A stretch of 64,000 nt of DNA from Methylobacterium oxalidis. GTDB lineage: Bacteria; Pseudomonadota; Alphaproteobacteria; Rhizobiales; Beijerinckiaceae. Shown here piece after piece: positions 62,579 to 64,000 of the stretch. Under the pieces are notes generated by a model that did no database searches, had not been told where the DNA came from, and saw nothing but the letters and a program-made list of their open reading frames with translations. Both the position numbers and the translations under genes were made by a program. The stretch's first letter is position 1, and every line of letters starts with the position of its first letter. Location: contig NZ_BJZU01000033.1 in assembly GCF_007992195.1 (NCBI RefSeq), forward strand, positions 46,216 through 110,215, written 5' to 3'.

Positions 62579-63426
62579 GGAACAATGGCCTCGTGAGAGC
62601 CCGGCTGGAGCACGTGCGTCTCGGACCCGTTCCAGCGGAACAGGTACTCGATCGCGCCGCGGTACTTCGGGTTGTCCGTGACGTAGGAGACCGTTGAGAC
62701 GGCCCAGCGGCCGCCGCGCGGGGAGGGGATGCCCTCGGCGTTCAGGCTGTCGGCGATTGCATGGAGCGTCCGCTTGCGCCGCCGCTCCTGGAAGATGCGC
62801 CGGACGATGCGGGCCTGCTCCGGCACGATGCGGAGGCCGCCCTCGAGATCCTTGGTGTAGCCGTAGGGCGCCTGCCCGCCGGCAAAGCCGCCCTTCCCCG
62901 CCTTGGCCATCCGTCCGCCCGCGGTGCGGTCGCGGATCACAAAGCGCTCGTTCTCCGCCATGCCGGCGAAGATCGCGAAGAAGGTCCGCCACATCGGGTT
63001 CGAGGTGTCGATCACCGATTCCGTGACCGACCGGAACGCCACCTCGTGCTGCTCGGCGAGATCCGAGACCGTCGTCATCGCGTGGCGGATGTCGCGCGAC
63101 AGGCGGTCGATCTTCGCGACGAGGAGCACGTCGAAGGCGCCGGCCGCTGCCAGTTCGAGCGCCCGGCCGAAGCCGGGGCGATCGGCCGGGCGGGTCGCGC
63201 CCGAGATGCCCGGGTCCGACACCATCTCGACCAGGTCGTAATCCTGGCTCTCGGCGAAGGCCCGGACCGCCTTCTCCTGGCTCTCAAGCCCATGGCCGGT
63301 GGCGGCCTGCTCGTCGGTGGAGACCCGGAGGTATCCGACCGCCCGCGTCGCCGCTGCGGCTTTCGCCTCTGTCTGGATTTTATTCCGGGCTCGCAGGCGG
63401 CCCAGGCGACGTGAGCCGGTGACCAC
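62575..63426 (-). CDS. Serine recombinase (resolvase + recombinase domains), short form
   Basis: A 283-residue site-specific recombinase. The resolvase domain has catalytic Ser36 in GYLRVSTDEQ, then VSDPGISGATRPADRPGF and LLVAKIDRLSRD with its conserved Arg. The recombinase domain covers about 165-265 (GGQAPYGYTKDLEGGLRIVP; RRKRTLHAIADSLNAEGIPSPRGG). It lacks the zinc ribbon and coiled coil of 450-550-residue phage integrases. This length is common in alphaproteobacterial elements. A GTG or TTG start near 63426 is likely. It may be the element's integrase or an invertase. Confidence 0.88.
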   Translation of the reverse strand: MVTGSRRLGRLRARNKIQTEAKAAAATRAVGYLRVSTDEQAATGHGLESQEKAVRAFAESQDYDLVEMVSDPGISGATRPADRPGFGRALELAAAGAFDVLLVAKIDRLSRDIRHAMTTVSDLAEQHEVAFRSVTESVIDTSNPMWRTFFAIFAGMAENERFVIRDRTAGGRMAKAGKGGFAGGQAPYGYTKDLEGGLRIVPEQARIVRRIFQERRRKRTLHAIADSLNAEGIPSPRGGRWAVSTVSYVTDNPKYRGAIEYLFRWNGSETHVLQPGSHEAIVP

Positions 63427-63482
63427 CTACAAACCTCTGATCTGATTATGTTTTTCGCGCCAAGTCGACGAGATTTCAGGCC

Positions 63483-63514
63483 GATTTCCAAGATCTCAGG
63501 AAACCTTGGAAATC
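63483..63514. promoter_or_regulatory. Perfect inverted repeat upstream of the serine recombinase
   Basis: Arms gatttccaag (63483-63492) and cttggaaatc (63505-63514) with a 12-base spacer lie 57 bases before the recombinase start. This could be a recombination half-site pair or an operator for the recombinase operon. Confidence 0.45.
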
Positions 63515-63703
63515 CCTGTCGTCCAAGACGTTGGGCTGGCTGCTGACCCAAAGCAGGTTGCAGCTCGGGCTCGGCTTACCGTCACGTCACCAGCTCAGTC
63601 TCGGCAGTCCAGCGAAGCAGACGCCACGCTGAGCATGCTCTTGCATCAGACGCAGACGAAACTACGTCCTTAGGCAGAAGGAGGAGGGAAGACGGAGGTA
63701 GTC

Positions 63704-63967
63704 ATGCTTCCAAAGCTTCTGCTTGCAACCACTCTACTGCTTGCCTTGAGCGTATCAGGTGCTGCCTATGCGCAGCCTGCCAATCGCGCCAGCGACATCG
63801 ATAAGCCGAACTCCCTGATCACGATCCCGTACACAGCGTCTACGGGCCGGGTTGTACCGCGCCCAGGCACGCTGGATCCTGCGACCACGCGCGGCATCGA
63901 GAAGCGCACGAAGCAGCAGCAGGAGGACAGCGCGATCATGAGAGGGATCTGCGTCGGCTGTATCTAA
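63704..63967 (+). CDS. Small secreted protein
   Basis: An 87-residue protein with a clear signal peptide (LPKLLLATTLLLALSVSGAA, cleavage after AYA) and a short polar mature part (ANRASDIDKPNSLITIPYTA; IMRGICVGC). GGAGG-type purines (about 63679-63700) precede ATG 63704. Composition and style are host-like, so it may mark the chromosome to the right of the element. Function unknown. Confidence 0.65.
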   Translation: MLPKLLLATTLLLALSVSGAAYAQPANRASDIDKPNSLITIPYTASTGRVVPRPGTLDPATTRGIEKRTKQQQEDSAIMRGICVGCI

Positions 63968-64000
63968 CTGGGCCCGGTACCCTCTCGGCCCGGATCTAAG

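Larger units (their letters stand above)
30579..63450. mobile_element. P22-like prophage / integrated element
   Basis: Contains a contiguous minus-strand late region in podovirus P22 order (terminases to ejection proteins), tail spikes, lysis genes, an SOS-linked umuDC and a serine recombinase. The left limit is placed at the tRNA-Leu fragment. The right limit is placed just after the recombinase, before a host-like secreted protein. No matching direct repeat was found at the right edge, so both ends are provisional. No repressor, replication or tyrosine integrase gene was recognised. Confidence 0.75.

Overview
The window is very GC-rich and reads as chromosome of a Methylobacterium/Methylorubrum-type alphaproteobacterium (Rhizobiales). 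Supporting this are small families common in that group (DUF6894, DUF1488, an HWE-type histidine kinase), the GAAC-N7-GAAC form of SOS box, and the overall codon style. The genus is an inference from gene content, since no search could be run.

Host part, 1 to about 27.5 kb. The 3' end of an L-lactate permease gene is followed by a GNAT acetyltransferase, a BrnT/BrnA toxin-antitoxin pair, trmFO, a FUSC-family membrane protein and a Deg-like protein that has lost all three catalytic residues. An ECF sigma factor / RskA-type anti-sigma pair converges on a secreted fasciclin protein. Then come a MetA-like outer-membrane protein, uvrA with a long low-complexity N-terminus, a NIT-domain chemoreceptor, a divergent RND adaptor/pump pair, a large GAF-PAS-HWE kinase, a Crp/Fnr regulator, a GH25 lipoprotein and several small conserved proteins.

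Transition, 27.5 to about 31 kb. A 405-bp internally deleted IS630-type element is followed by an AT-rich stretch with a GT61 glycosyltransferase and a 5'-truncated methyltransferase. Next is a 58-nt 3' fragment of tRNA-Leu(GAG), which looks like one half of an attachment site with the element lying to its right.

Prophage, about 31 to 63.5 kb. The minus strand carries an almost complete late region in P22 (short-tailed podovirus) order: small and large terminase, portal, scaffold, P22-type coat, gp4-like, fibre, gp10-like, three ejection-type proteins, tail appendages, GH19 endolysin, holin. Plus-strand cargo genes interrupt it in three places: a beta-helix protein, an orphan polysaccharide-export ABC-2 permease with two small membrane proteins, and three small genes between scaffold and portal. 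An SOS-controlled umuDC pair sits on the left. A short serine recombinase with a chain of tiny overlapping genes sits on the right. I found no repressor, Cro, replication or tyrosine integrase gene, so the element is either defective, domesticated or helped from elsewhere.

Several minus-strand phage genes are preceded, within about 15 to 50 nt, by a hairpin plus U-tract and a similar Shine-Dalgarno segment. At the right edge a secreted host-like protein (63704-63967) suggests the chromosome resumes there.
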